NCBI GenBank assembly: GCA_028819945.1
Contig: JAPPKQ010000420.1
Span: 1 to 8,277 of the forward strand
Reading direction: 5' to 3'
Source of the DNA: a bacterium
Lineage (GTDB): Bacteria > Actinomycetota > Acidimicrobiia > Acidimicrobiales > CATQHL01
DNA: 8,277 nucleotides
In this document: piece after piece, positions 1 through 6,401 of the stretch
Position numbering within the stretch: the first letter of the stretch is position 1
How the letters are laid out: the number at the start of each line of letters is the position of its first letter
The notes under the pieces: model-generated
Database searches by the model: none
What the model saw: the letters and a program-made list of their open reading frames with translations, nothing else
What the model was told of the DNA's origin: nothing
Position numbers and translations under genes: made by a program

Positions 1-1332
1 GTTCCCACCACGGCGGAGCTGGAGAAGACCCTCGGGCAGGGTGTCGCCGACGCCTCGGTGTTCCCCGTAATCTGCGGTTCCGCCACGACGCCGATCGGCG
101 TGGACCGCCTCTGCAACTACATCTGCGGCATCGGGCCGTCACCGCTGGTGGCCCGACCCATGCCCGACGCCAACGGTGAGCCGGTGGCTCCCAGCGGCGA
201 CGGCCCACCGGCGCTGCTGGTGTTCAAGACCACCGTGGATCCGTATCTCGGCACCGTCTCGGTGTTCAAGGTCGCCGCCGGCTCGCTGGTCGCCGACACG
301 AACCTGCAGAACTCCCGCACCGGCAACAGCGAGCGCCTCCGCACCCTGGTGACCCTGCGCGGGGCGACCAGCGAGCCGGCCACCGAGTTGGCTGCGGGGG
401 ACATCGCCGCGGTCGCCAAGCTGGCCGACACCAACACCGGGGACACCCTCGGGGACGGATCGACGGTACTGGCACCGCCGCCGTGCCCCGAGCCGATGCT
501 GTCCTTCGCGGTGGTGCCGCGCAGCAAGGCCGACGAGGAGAAGCTCTCCAACGCGCTGCGCCGGCTCTGCGGGGAGGACCCGTCGCTGCGGGTGACACGC
601 CCGATCGAGACTCGCCAGACGCTGCTCTCGGGACTCGGCGACATGCATCTCCGTACGGCCCTGAAGCGCATCGAGCGCAAGTTCAACGTGGGTGTGGACC
701 TCGAGGACCTGCGGATCCCGTTCCGGGAGACGATCACCGCCAAGGCGGCCGCGGAGGGCAAGCACAAGAAGCAGACCGGAGGTCACGGCCAGTTCGGCAT
801 CGCCCACGTGCGCATCGAGCCGCTGCCCCGGGGGTCGGGCTTCGAGTTCTCCGACGAGATCACCGGCGGCGTGATACCCCGGCAGTACATCCCGGCGGTC
901 GAGGCCGGGATCCGCGAGGCCATGGAGAACGGTGGCAAGCACGGTTACCCGGTCGTCGACCTGCGCGCCACCGTCTACGACGGGAAGTACCACTCCGTGG
1001 ACTCCTCGGAGATGAGCTTCAAGATGGCCGGACGGCTGGCCTTCAACGCGGCCCTGAGCGAAGCCCGCCCGGTGGTGCTGGAACCCGTCTCCCAGGTGGA
1101 CGTGCGCGTGCCCGGCGAGTGCCTCGGCGACGTGATCGGCGATCTCTCCTCACGCCGGGCGATCGTGCAGGGAACCGACACCGGCAACTACGGCGAGCAA
1201 CACGTCCGCGCCCTGGTGCCGGAGTCCGAGCTGGTGCGCTACGCCATCGATCTGCGGTCCATCACCGGGGGCCGCGGCGCCTTCACCGCCAGCCACGACC
1301 ACTACGCGGTGCTGCCGGGCGTGCCGAGCTGA
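1..1332 (+). CDS. Elongation factor G-like protein, EF-G2 type (5' truncated by window edge)
   Basis: The reading frame is open from base 1, so 443 C-terminal residues are visible and the GTPase domain lies outside the window. What remains is EF-G domains II to V. The beta-barrel domain II follows the end of the G domain (FPVICGSA, then GVDRL). Domain III begins around PMLSFAVVPRSKADEEKL and includes GLGDMHL. Domain IV has KKQTGGHGQFG, GGVIPRQYIPAVEAGI and YDGKYHSVDSSEMSFKMAG. Domain V has LEPVSQVDV, GDVIGDLSSRRA and ends with SITGGRGAF and HDHY. These motifs match the EF-G-like paralogue (EF-G2, called fusA2 in mycobacteria) better than canonical translocase EF-G. The family is a cytosolic ribosome-associated GTPase; the exact role of this paralogue is not settled. 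The stop at 1330-1332 lies inside the end of the convergent exporter gene. Confidence 0.93.
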   Translation, partial: VPTTAELEKTLGQGVADASVFPVICGSATTPIGVDRLCNYICGIGPSPLVARPMPDANGEPVAPSGDGPPALLVFKTTVDPYLGTVSVFKVAAGSLVADTNLQNSRTGNSERLRTLVTLRGATSEPATELAAGDIAAVAKLADTNTGDTLGDGSTVLAPPPCPEPMLSFAVVPRSKADEEKLSNALRRLCGEDPSLRVTRPIETRQTLLSGLGDMHLRTALKRIERKFNVGVDLEDLRIPFRETITAKAAAEGKHKKQTGGHGQFGIAHVRIEPLPRGSGFEFSDEITGGVIPRQYIPAVEAGIREAMENGGKHGYPVVDLRATVYDGKYHSVDSSEMSFKMAGRLAFNAALSEARPVVLEPVSQVDVRVPGECLGDVIGDLSSRRAIVQGTDTGNYGEQHVRALVPESELVRYAIDLRSITGGRGAFTASHDHYAVLPGVPS

Positions 1333-2594
1333 TCGCGAGGCGCCCGGTCCATCGTGTCCACGTTGGAGTCGAGCGCCCGCAGGCCCTCCCAGCGCACGAT
1401 GACCGACACCAGGTACAGCGCCAGCACGATCCCGTTGATGCCGAACACGAGGCGCAGTCCCAGGTGGTCGCCGAGCCAGCCCCCCACGAGCGCCCCCGTC
1501 GGCCAGCCGCCGAAGATGCCCATCACGTAGAGCGACATCGTCCGGCCGCGCATCTCCTCGGCCACCTGGGATTGGACCGCCGAGTTCAGCGAGATGGCGA
1601 TGCAGACGTGCGCCACCCCGCTGAGGAAGTATCCGGTCAGCCCGACCGGGTAGCTGGTCGTGGCGACCGCCAGCAGTGAGGCCGACGCATAGAGGGCCAG
1701 GCCCAGACGGGCCAGCGCCGAGCGATCGAAGCGATCCCCGTAGCCGATGATCAGCGCCGAGCCGATCACCGAGCCCACCCCGGCGGCCGTGATCAACCCC
1801 GCCAGTCCGGTCTCGCCCACGCCGTAGTCCTCGCTGGCCAGTCCGGCTGCGAGGTGCAGCAGCGCGCCGCCGAAGTAGGCCATCACGAAACCCGTGAGGA
1901 TCGCCTGCCGCAGCGATGAGCGGCGCCGGACGTAGGCGACGCCGGCGGCCAGGAAGGCGCGGATCCGTTGGCCCGCCGGCGGGGCCAGCCGGCGCGGCCG
2001 CATCGTCGCGATCACGACCATCAGGAGCCCGTAGGTGACGGCGTTGGTCACGAAGACCGAGCCGGGGCCGACCAGCGCCAGCAGTCCCGCTCCTGTCAGC
2101 GGCCCGATGGCACGCGAGGCCGTGAACTGTGCGGAGTTGAGGCGGATCGCCGACAGGAGGCTCGAGCTGGGTACGAGCAGCGGCACCAGCGCGAGCCAGC
2201 TGGACGCCTGGATCCCCAGGGCGACGCCCATGACGAGGTTCAGCCCGATGATGCGCCACGGTGTGAGCTGAGCGGTCATCTGCAGCGCCGCGAAGCCCGC
2301 GCAGGCGACGGTGCTGACCGCCAGCGTGATGACCATCACCTTCTGGCGGGCGAACCGGTCGGCCACCACGCCGGCGACGGGAGCCAGGAACACGGCGGGG
2401 ATCAGCATCGTGAACGCCGCCGCCCCGACCCAGGTGTTGGAGCCGGTCATGTCGAACATGAGGAACGGGACGGTGAACTGCTGCATCCAGTTGGCGGCGT
2501 TGGAGATGAGGGCCGCCCACCAGAAGAAGGCGAAGTCCCGGTGTCTCAGGGCACTCAGCGCGCCGGGACGACCTCGCTGCGCCGCGTTCACCAC
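1302..2594 (-). CDS. Major facilitator superfamily exporter (MFS_3/EntS-like)
   Basis: This 430-residue protein has about twelve hydrophobic segments in two halves, the normal MFS size. It starts with a short soluble stretch and the typical entry ALRHRDFAFFWWAALISN. An MFS motif A follows at about residues 75-85 (GVVADRFARQK), and a degenerate copy opens the second half (GYGDRFDRS). Other family hallmarks are ASRAIGPLTGA and MRGRTMSLYVMGIFGG. The family exports small molecules such as siderophores, drugs or metabolites by proton antiport across the cytoplasmic membrane; the substrate cannot be read from the sequence. I keep the GTG at 2594, one codon before a second GTG, because a TAGGCT box lies six bases upstream and no Shine-Dalgarno is present. 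That layout suggests a leaderless transcript. The gene is divergent from the copper protein and overlaps the EF-G2 gene tail to tail. Confidence 0.9.
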   Translation of the reverse strand: MVNAAQRGRPGALSALRHRDFAFFWWAALISNAANWMQQFTVPFLMFDMTGSNTWVGAAAFTMLIPAVFLAPVAGVVADRFARQKVMVITLAVSTVACAGFAALQMTAQLTPWRIIGLNLVMGVALGIQASSWLALVPLLVPSSSLLSAIRLNSAQFTASRAIGPLTGAGLLALVGPGSVFVTNAVTYGLLMVVIATMRPRRLAPPAGQRIRAFLAAGVAYVRRRSSLRQAILTGFVMAYFGGALLHLAAGLASEDYGVGETGLAGLITAAGVGSVIGSALIIGYGDRFDRSALARLGLALYASASLLAVATTSYPVGLTGYFLSGVAHVCIAISLNSAVQSQVAEEMRGRTMSLYVMGIFGGWPTGALVGGWLGDHLGLRLVFGINGIVLALYLVSVIVRWEGLRALDSNVDTMDRAPRDQLGTPGSTA

Positions 2595-2600
2595 CCGGCG

Positions 2601-2606
2601 AGCCTA
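2601..2606 (-). promoter_or_regulatory. Putative -10 box for a leaderless MFS exporter transcript
   Basis: On the - strand this reads TAGGCT, which fits the actinobacterial TANNNT consensus. It is followed by six bases and then the GTG start at 2594. Transcription would begin at or next to the start codon. No convincing -35 element is visible, which is common for such promoters. Confidence 0.35.
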
Positions 2607-2622
2607 GGTGCGCTTCGCTCGA

Positions 2623-2628
2623 GGGAGG
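2623..2628 (+). promoter_or_regulatory. Shine-Dalgarno site of the CopC-CopD gene
   Basis: GGGAGG, within GAGGGAGG, lies ten bases before the ATG at 2639. It supports that start over the in-frame ATG at 2660, which has only a weak GACGAGG upstream. Both starts leave the signal peptide intact. Confidence 0.6.
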
Positions 2629-2638
2629 CCGGAGCCTG

Positions 2639-5122
2639 ATGGACGTGGGGACGAGGCATATGCTCTGGAGGGTGAGTCGGCAATCGACGCCGCTGCTTGC
2701 CGCGCCCCGCCGGCGGGTCTCGAGGCGCCTGATCCTGGCGCTGCTCACGGCGCTGATCCTGGCGACGGCGCTGCTGGCCGTCGGTTCGTCACCCGCGGCC
2801 GCGCACACCCGGCTGCTGGAGACGATCCCCGGGAACCGCACGATCGCCGACGCACCGCCCGAGCGCCTGACCCTGGTCTTCGCCGAGGCCGTCGACCCCC
2901 GCACCGTCCAGCTCGACGTGATCGGCGCGGACGGCGGCCTCGTGCCGGGCGCCGCGCTGCTGACCCCGAGCGGTGCCGATCAGGCCGTCATCGAGTTCTC
3001 CCTGCCCCCGCTCGACGACGGCGTCTACGGGCTCTCCTGGATCACAGTCGGACCCGATGGCCACAGGGTGGCGGGTGAGGTCGTCGTCGGTGTGGGCGTG
3101 GTCGACGGCGCCAGCGTGCAGGACGCGCGGTTCAGCGACACGCCGCCCCTCGAACGCGTCCTGAGCATCGCCGCCGGGGTGGCCCGCTACCTCTGGTACT
3201 TCGGCCTTGCCGCCGTTGCCGGGTCGATGCTCGTGCTCGCCTGGGGTCTCCGCCCGGGAGCCGGATCGCCGGCGAGGGAGATCCTCAGCCGCCGGGCCCG
3301 GCGGGCCCTGGTGCGGGGCTCGTTGCTGTTGCACGTCGGCATCCTCGTGCGCGCCGGTGCCACCATCACCCTCGTCACCCGCGGCTACCGCACCGGATCG
3401 CTGAGCGAGGACCTGCGACTCGCCCTCGTGGACGGCATGGGTCTGACCCTGCTGCTGGCGGCGGTGGCCGCCGGCGCCCTGGTGGTGTGGGCGCCCCGGC
3501 TGAGCCGGGCGCGGTCGGGATGGACATTCCTGCAGGCGGGCCTGGGCGTGATGGCGCTGGTGGCGATCGGGTCGGCAACCTCGCACACCGCGGTGCTCTC
3601 CGAGGACCGCTTCGGGATCTGGGTGTCCACGCTGCACCTCACCGCCGCAGCCCTCTGGCTGGGCCCGCTGCTCGTCGTGGGCTGGGCCACCGCCTCGGGC
3701 CGCTGGCGTGCCCGGCCGGCGGCGGAGCGGGCGGCGACGCTGCGGGAGGTCTTCGGCCGCTTCGGCCCGGTGGCCGTGGGCGCCTTCGCCGTGCTCGTGC
3801 TCACCGGCGCCCGCTCGACCTGGCTCCTGGCCGGCTCGGAGTTGCTCTCGGGCTCGGGCTACACCATCGCGCTCATCGTCAAGCTGGCCGTGCTGGCGGC
3901 TGTGATCCTGCCCCTCGGCACCTACCACGACCGGCGCCTCGGCTGGCTGGCCCGGCGCCGGCCGGACGGGGATTCCGGAGCCGCCCCGGTTCGCTCGCTG
4001 CGCCTGGAGGCCGGGGCTCTGGCGTCGGTGCTGGTCGTGGCGGCCGTGCTGGCCGGGCTGAATCCGGCCGTCTTCGGCTCGGGCGGCGAAGGCGACGGCT
4101 CGACGGTCGCGGCGGTCGGCGGGGCCGCCCCGACGGAGACCGTCGATCCGGCCGCGCTGCTGTCCGACGCCCCGCCCGAGAGTGTCGAGGACTGCCGCGA
4201 CCGCACGGTGGGAAGGCCCAACTGCTACCGCGACTACTTCGCGGACGTGATGCGCAACGAGGGGGCCGACGTGGCGGTGGCGGAGATCGCCGCCCTCTCC
4301 GAGAGCGACGACTACGTGGCGCGGGACTGCCACCAGGTGGTGCACGACCTCGGCAACGACGCAGCGGAGCACTACGGCGACGTGGGCATCGCCCTCACGT
4401 ACGAGGGGTCGGCCTGCTGGTCGGGCTACTACCACGGCGTCGTGGAGTACGCCATCTCGCAGTTCAACGGCACCGAGCTGTTCGACGAGATGCCCAACAT
4501 CTGCACCACCGCGGCCGAGCGCGAGTACTCCTTCACCCACTACAACTGCGTGCACGGGCTGGGCCACGGGGTCATGCTGAACACCGACGGCGACCTGTTC
4601 GGTTCGATCCCGTACTGCGAGACCCTGCCGGATCGCTGGGAGCTCAGCTCCTGCGTGGGCGGCGCCATCATGGAGAACGTCGTGTCGGCGCAGCAGGGCA
4701 TCCAGACCGACCTGCGCACCGACGACCTCATCTACCCGTGCAACGTGATCGGCGACGACTACGTCGACGAGTGCTTCGCCATGCAGACCTCCTGGATGCT
4801 CTACAACCTCGGCTACGCGGACGAGAACTTCGCCGAGGCGTTCGCCATCTGCGACACCGTCCGGACCGACATGGTCGACAACTGCTACCGCAGCATGGGA
4901 CGCGACATCAGCGGCTCCTCACTCCTGGAGGTGAGCCGGATCGTGCGGCTCTGCTCGCTCGGCGATCCCACCTACCAGGAGGAGTGTTTCGTGGGTGCCT
5001 CGTTGAACGCGGTCTACAACGACCACGGCACGGCGATGGCGACGGCTCTCTGCGAGGCGATCCCGGTTCGCATGCAGGACGCCTGCTACGCGGCGCGTGA
5101 CCGGGCGGCGGGCACCTTCTGA
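2639..5122 (+). CDS. CopC-CopD copper protein with an extra C-terminal Cys/His-rich repeat domain
   Basis: This is an 827-residue secreted/membrane protein. Residues 28-55 form a signal peptide (RR then a hydrophobic core, ending PAAA), so the mature protein would start at His56. Residues 56-153 are a CopC beta-sandwich (HTRLLETIPG, FAEAV, PDGHRVAGEV). His56, Asp140 and His142 fit the known Cu(II) site, and the domain contains no Met, so the Met-rich Cu(I) site is absent. Residues about 177-478 form eight membrane helices of the CopD/YcnJ type, including the family signature HLTAAALWLG at 333-342. CopC-CopD fusions handle copper at the membrane, by import or homeostasis. Residues about 515-827 are an added domain that an even helix number places outside the cell. 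It has 16 cysteines, largely in C-x10/11-C pairs, and the motifs CHxxxH, CxxGYYHG and CVHGLGHG. I do not recognise this domain as a named family. Length is far above a normal CopC-CopD fusion. Confidence 0.88.
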   Translation: MDVGTRHMLWRVSRQSTPLLAAPRRRVSRRLILALLTALILATALLAVGSSPAAAHTRLLETIPGNRTIADAPPERLTLVFAEAVDPRTVQLDVIGADGGLVPGAALLTPSGADQAVIEFSLPPLDDGVYGLSWITVGPDGHRVAGEVVVGVGVVDGASVQDARFSDTPPLERVLSIAAGVARYLWYFGLAAVAGSMLVLAWGLRPGAGSPAREILSRRARRALVRGSLLLHVGILVRAGATITLVTRGYRTGSLSEDLRLALVDGMGLTLLLAAVAAGALVVWAPRLSRARSGWTFLQAGLGVMALVAIGSATSHTAVLSEDRFGIWVSTLHLTAAALWLGPLLVVGWATASGRWRARPAAERAATLREVFGRFGPVAVGAFAVLVLTGARSTWLLAGSELLSGSGYTIALIVKLAVLAAVILPLGTYHDRRLGWLARRRPDGDSGAAPVRSLRLEAGALASVLVVAAVLAGLNPAVFGSGGEGDGSTVAAVGGAAPTETVDPAALLSDAPPESVEDCRDRTVGRPNCYRDYFADVMRNEGADVAVAEIAALSESDDYVARDCHQVVHDLGNDAAEHYGDVGIALTYEGSACWSGYYHGVVEYAISQFNGTELFDEMPNICTTAAEREYSFTHYNCVHGLGHGVMLNTDGDLFGSIPYCETLPDRWELSSCVGGAIMENVVSAQQGIQTDLRTDDLIYPCNVIGDDYVDECFAMQTSWMLYNLGYADENFAEAFAICDTVRTDMVDNCYRSMGRDISGSSLLEVSRIVRLCSLGDPTYQEECFVGASLNAVYNDHGTAMATALCEAIPVRMQDACYAARDRAAGTF
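4502..5119 (+). repeat. Protein-level tandem repeats of about 33-41 residues encoded in the C-terminal domain
   Basis: Paired cysteines recur at residues 622/637, 660/672, 701/712, 738/749, 772/783 and 805/816. The second Cys is usually followed by an aromatic residue or Val and then a helix-like stretch (CVHGLGHG, CVGGAIMEN, CFAMQTSWM, CYRSMG, CFVGASLN, CYAARD). The spacing between first cysteines is 38, 41, 37, 34 and 33. This looks like a disulfide-stapled helical-hairpin solenoid. The repeats are diverged and not visible as DNA repeats. Confidence 0.6.
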
Positions 5123-5137
5123 GCCCACCGCCCGCCG

Positions 5138-5164
5138 CTGCGGGATCCGTGGGCGACCCCGCAG
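5138..5164 (+). terminator. Possible terminator hairpin after the CopC-CopD gene
   Basis: A perfect seven-base stem, CTGCGGG with CCCGCAG, encloses a 13-base loop and lies 15 bases after the stop codon. No T-run follows, so intrinsic termination is uncertain. It does separate this gene from the promoter-like box of the next one. Confidence 0.3.
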
Positions 5165-5169
5165 GCCTC

Positions 5170-5175
5170 TAACAT
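5170..5175 (+). promoter_or_regulatory. Putative -10 box for a leaderless dehydrogenase transcript
   Basis: TAACAT fits TANNNT and lies eight bases before the GTG at 5184. No Shine-Dalgarno precedes that GTG. The box therefore argues for both the GTG start and a leaderless mRNA, and against the upstream in-frame start at 5097 inside the previous gene. Confidence 0.4.
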
Positions 5176-5183
5176 CGGTTGGC

Positions 5184-5927
5184 GTGACCGCCGCCGGACC
5201 ACACCCGACCGAGGGGGTCGCCGTGCTGGGCGCCGGCCCGGCCTGCCCCGGCATCGCGCAGATCATGGCGGTGGCCGGGCACCGCGTGACGCTCTGCACC
5301 CCGAGCGAGGCGCTGGAGGCGGCACGGGCAGAGGTCGACGGAGGCCGCTTCGGGCTGCTCGCCGCCGCCGACGCCGGACGCATCAGCAGCGACGAGCGGC
5401 ACCGGGCACTCGAGCGGCTGCACTTCAGTGCCGACCTGGACGCGGCGGCCGACGCGGACCTGGCCGTCGTCAGCGATCCCGGTGGGCCGGAGACGCTCGC
5501 GCCGCTGCTCGTCGAGGCGGAGCGCCGACTCGCGACGGGCGCGGTGCTGGCGGTGGACTCCCCCGGCGAGCCGCTGGCCTCCCTCAGCGGCGGGCTGCGC
5601 AGGCCCGAGCGACTCGTGGGATGGCACTGGGGCCGACCGGTGCAGATGAACAAGCTCGCCGAGATCGTCGCTGGCGCGGGCACCGCCGAGAGCGCCGTCG
5701 AGATCGTCGTGCGGGTCGCTGGGCGCGCCGGCAAGAACCCCGTCGTCATCGCCGACGCGCCGGATTCCTGGGGCTACGTCACCAACCGGATCTGGGCGGC
5801 GTTGCACGCCGAGGCCGCTCGCATCGTCGCCGAGGGCGTCGCCAGGCCCGAGGACGTGGATCGGCTCCTCATCGACGGCTTCGGTTGGCCCGCCGGCCCC
5901 TTCGGCAGGGGCAGCGAGGCTCGCTAG
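5184..5927 (+). CDS. 3-hydroxyacyl-CoA dehydrogenase-like protein, C-terminally shortened
   Basis: This is a 247-residue NAD-dependent 3-hydroxyacyl-CoA dehydrogenase homologue. The family oxidises 3-hydroxyacyl-CoA to 3-ketoacyl-CoA in fatty-acid or polyhydroxybutyrate-type metabolism. The N-terminal Rossmann fold opens with VAVLGAGPACPGIAQ at residues 12-26. Compared with the family's GAGxMGxGIA, the third Gly is replaced by Cys. The catalytic region GWHWGRPVQMNKLAEIV (146-162) keeps His148 and Glu160 but changes the usual HFFNP to HWGRP. DSWGYVTNR (194-202) keeps Asn201. The C-terminal domain starts normally (EGVARPEDVDRLL, GWPAGPF) and then stops within seven residues. Typical members continue for about 40-60 residues through a conserved LAD segment. 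I find no continuation in the other two forward frames. The gene may be truncated at a rearrangement junction; a short natural variant is the alternative. The start was chosen by the -10 box and by avoiding overlap with the CopC-CopD gene. Confidence 0.75.
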   Translation: MTAAGPHPTEGVAVLGAGPACPGIAQIMAVAGHRVTLCTPSEALEAARAEVDGGRFGLLAAADAGRISSDERHRALERLHFSADLDAAADADLAVVSDPGGPETLAPLLVEAERRLATGAVLAVDSPGEPLASLSGGLRRPERLVGWHWGRPVQMNKLAEIVAGAGTAESAVEIVVRVAGRAGKNPVVIADAPDSWGYVTNRIWAALHAEAARIVAEGVARPEDVDRLLIDGFGWPAGPFGRGSEAR

Positions 5928-5931
5928 CGAG
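5920..5931. other. 12-bp perfect palindrome over the dehydrogenase stop codon
   Basis: CTCGCTAGCGAG is a perfect palindrome and contains the TAG stop at 5925-5927. It sits at the point where the dehydrogenase homology ends, so it may mark a junction. At this GC content a 12-bp palindrome could also be chance. Confidence 0.3.
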
Positions 5932-5956
5932 AGCGATCCGCCGGCGGACATGATTG

Positions 5957-5969
5957 CCCCCATCGGGGG
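5957..5969. other. Short G/C hairpin between the truncated dehydrogenase and the helicase remnant
   Basis: CCCCC and GGGGG flank an ATC loop. No T-run follows, so it is at best a weak terminator for the dehydrogenase. The rest of 5928-6032 shows no gene or recognisable element. Confidence 0.25.
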
Positions 5970-6032
5970 TCGGTCCGACAGTAGCTGCTCGGGGCGGTTT
6001 CGGTTCGCGCGGGGTGTGTCGCAGGGCCGCGG

Positions 6033-6038
6033 TACGGT
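6033..6038 (+). promoter_or_regulatory. Putative -10 box upstream of the helicase remnant
   Basis: TACGGT fits TANNNT and stands seven bases before a GTG at 6046. This is the same leaderless layout seen for the exporter and the dehydrogenase. It suggests that 6046 is the original start of the decayed gene. Confidence 0.3.
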
Positions 6039-6045
6039 TCGGGCT

Positions 6046-6288
6046 GTGCCCGATCCGGGCGGCGGCGCCGGAGTAGCTGCGCCAGTGGACCGACGTGGCG
6101 CGGTCGTTCGACATCGCCACGGGGTTCTTCGAGATCGGGGCGCTGCTGGCGCTGGACGGCCGCTGGCAGCGGCTCGACAGGATCAGGATCCTGACGGGCG
6201 ACGAATTGTCGCTGCGCACCCGGCAGGCGTTCAGCGAGGCGCTGCGCGCCGGGTCGGCCAGCTGGATGACAGCCTGGAATCCGAGAAG
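6046..6288 (+). pseudogene. Decayed N-terminal fragment of a PLD-like domain/helicase protein
   Basis: From 6077 the second forward frame encodes LRQWTDVARS, then FDIATGFFEIGALLALDG, RIRILTGDELS and TRQAFSEAL. This resembles the N-terminal phospholipase D-like domain of large SNF2-type helicases found in accessory and defence regions. A TAG at 6074-6076 closes that frame upstream. A plausible start (GTG 6046, VPDPGGGAG) is in frame 1, and frame 1 again carries the logical continuation RRVGQLDDSLESEK from about 6245 to 6288. Two opposite frameshifts, near 6070 and 6245, therefore break the gene. After 6288 the similarity stops, and the rest of a protein that would normally approach a thousand residues is gone. 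The family assignment is from memory of conserved wording, not a search. The frame switching is seen directly. Confidence 0.6.
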
Positions 6289-6347
6289 GGCCCCAACCCG
6301 CCCCGCGGGCACACCGCGAACTGCCCTCCCGCCTCGAGCGCGTTTCG

Positions 6348-6376
6348 TTGTGTTTGGAGTCATGTTGCCGTAGCTT
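6348..6376 (+). promoter_or_regulatory. Candidate promoter of the AAA+ operon
   Basis: TTGTGT (6348-6353) and TAGCTT (6371-6376) are separated by exactly 17 bases. The -10 element fits TANNNT, and the -35 keeps the TTG core. The local sequence is clearly more AT-rich than the preceding 60 bases. It lies 25 bases before the ATG, leaving room for the Shine-Dalgarno. Confidence 0.4.
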
Positions 6377-6390
6377 TATCGCGCCGGATT

Positions 6391-6397
6391 GAGGGGG
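6391..6397 (+). promoter_or_regulatory. Shine-Dalgarno site of the AAA+ gene
   Basis: GAGGGGG precedes ATG 6402 by four bases and the adjacent GTG 6405 by seven. Either codon could be used, and the protein differs by one residue. Unlike the leaderless genes to the left, this gene carries a strong Shine-Dalgarno. Confidence 0.55.
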
Positions 6398-6401
6398 TCA
6401 C

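Noticed and set aside
1150..2904. Open frame of 584 codons on the - strand overlapping the exporter
   Set aside because: It is a shifted frame of the exporter gene. The exporter frame has MFS motif A and regular membrane segments; this one does not.
2789..4567. Long open frame of 592 codons on the - strand opposite the copper gene
   Set aside because: It is antisense to a protein with clear CopC, CopD and signal peptide features. Its product is a low-complexity Arg/Gly/His/Gln string, as expected of a high-GC shadow frame.
3487..5100. Open frame of 537 codons on the + strand, shifted one base within the copper gene
   Set aside because: It is Arg/Gly-rich without any domain signal, and the real frame has membrane helices and paired cysteines.
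5097..5183. Upstream in-frame extension of the dehydrogenase
   Set aside because: It would overlap the copper gene and the hairpin after it, adds an Arg/Pro-rich tail before the Rossmann fold, and has no ribosome site. GTG 5184 fits the -10 box better.
6297..6309. CCCGC-CCC-GCGGG hairpin before the AAA+ promoter
   Set aside because: A five-base stem with no T-run in GC-rich sequence is expected by chance and shows no terminator character.
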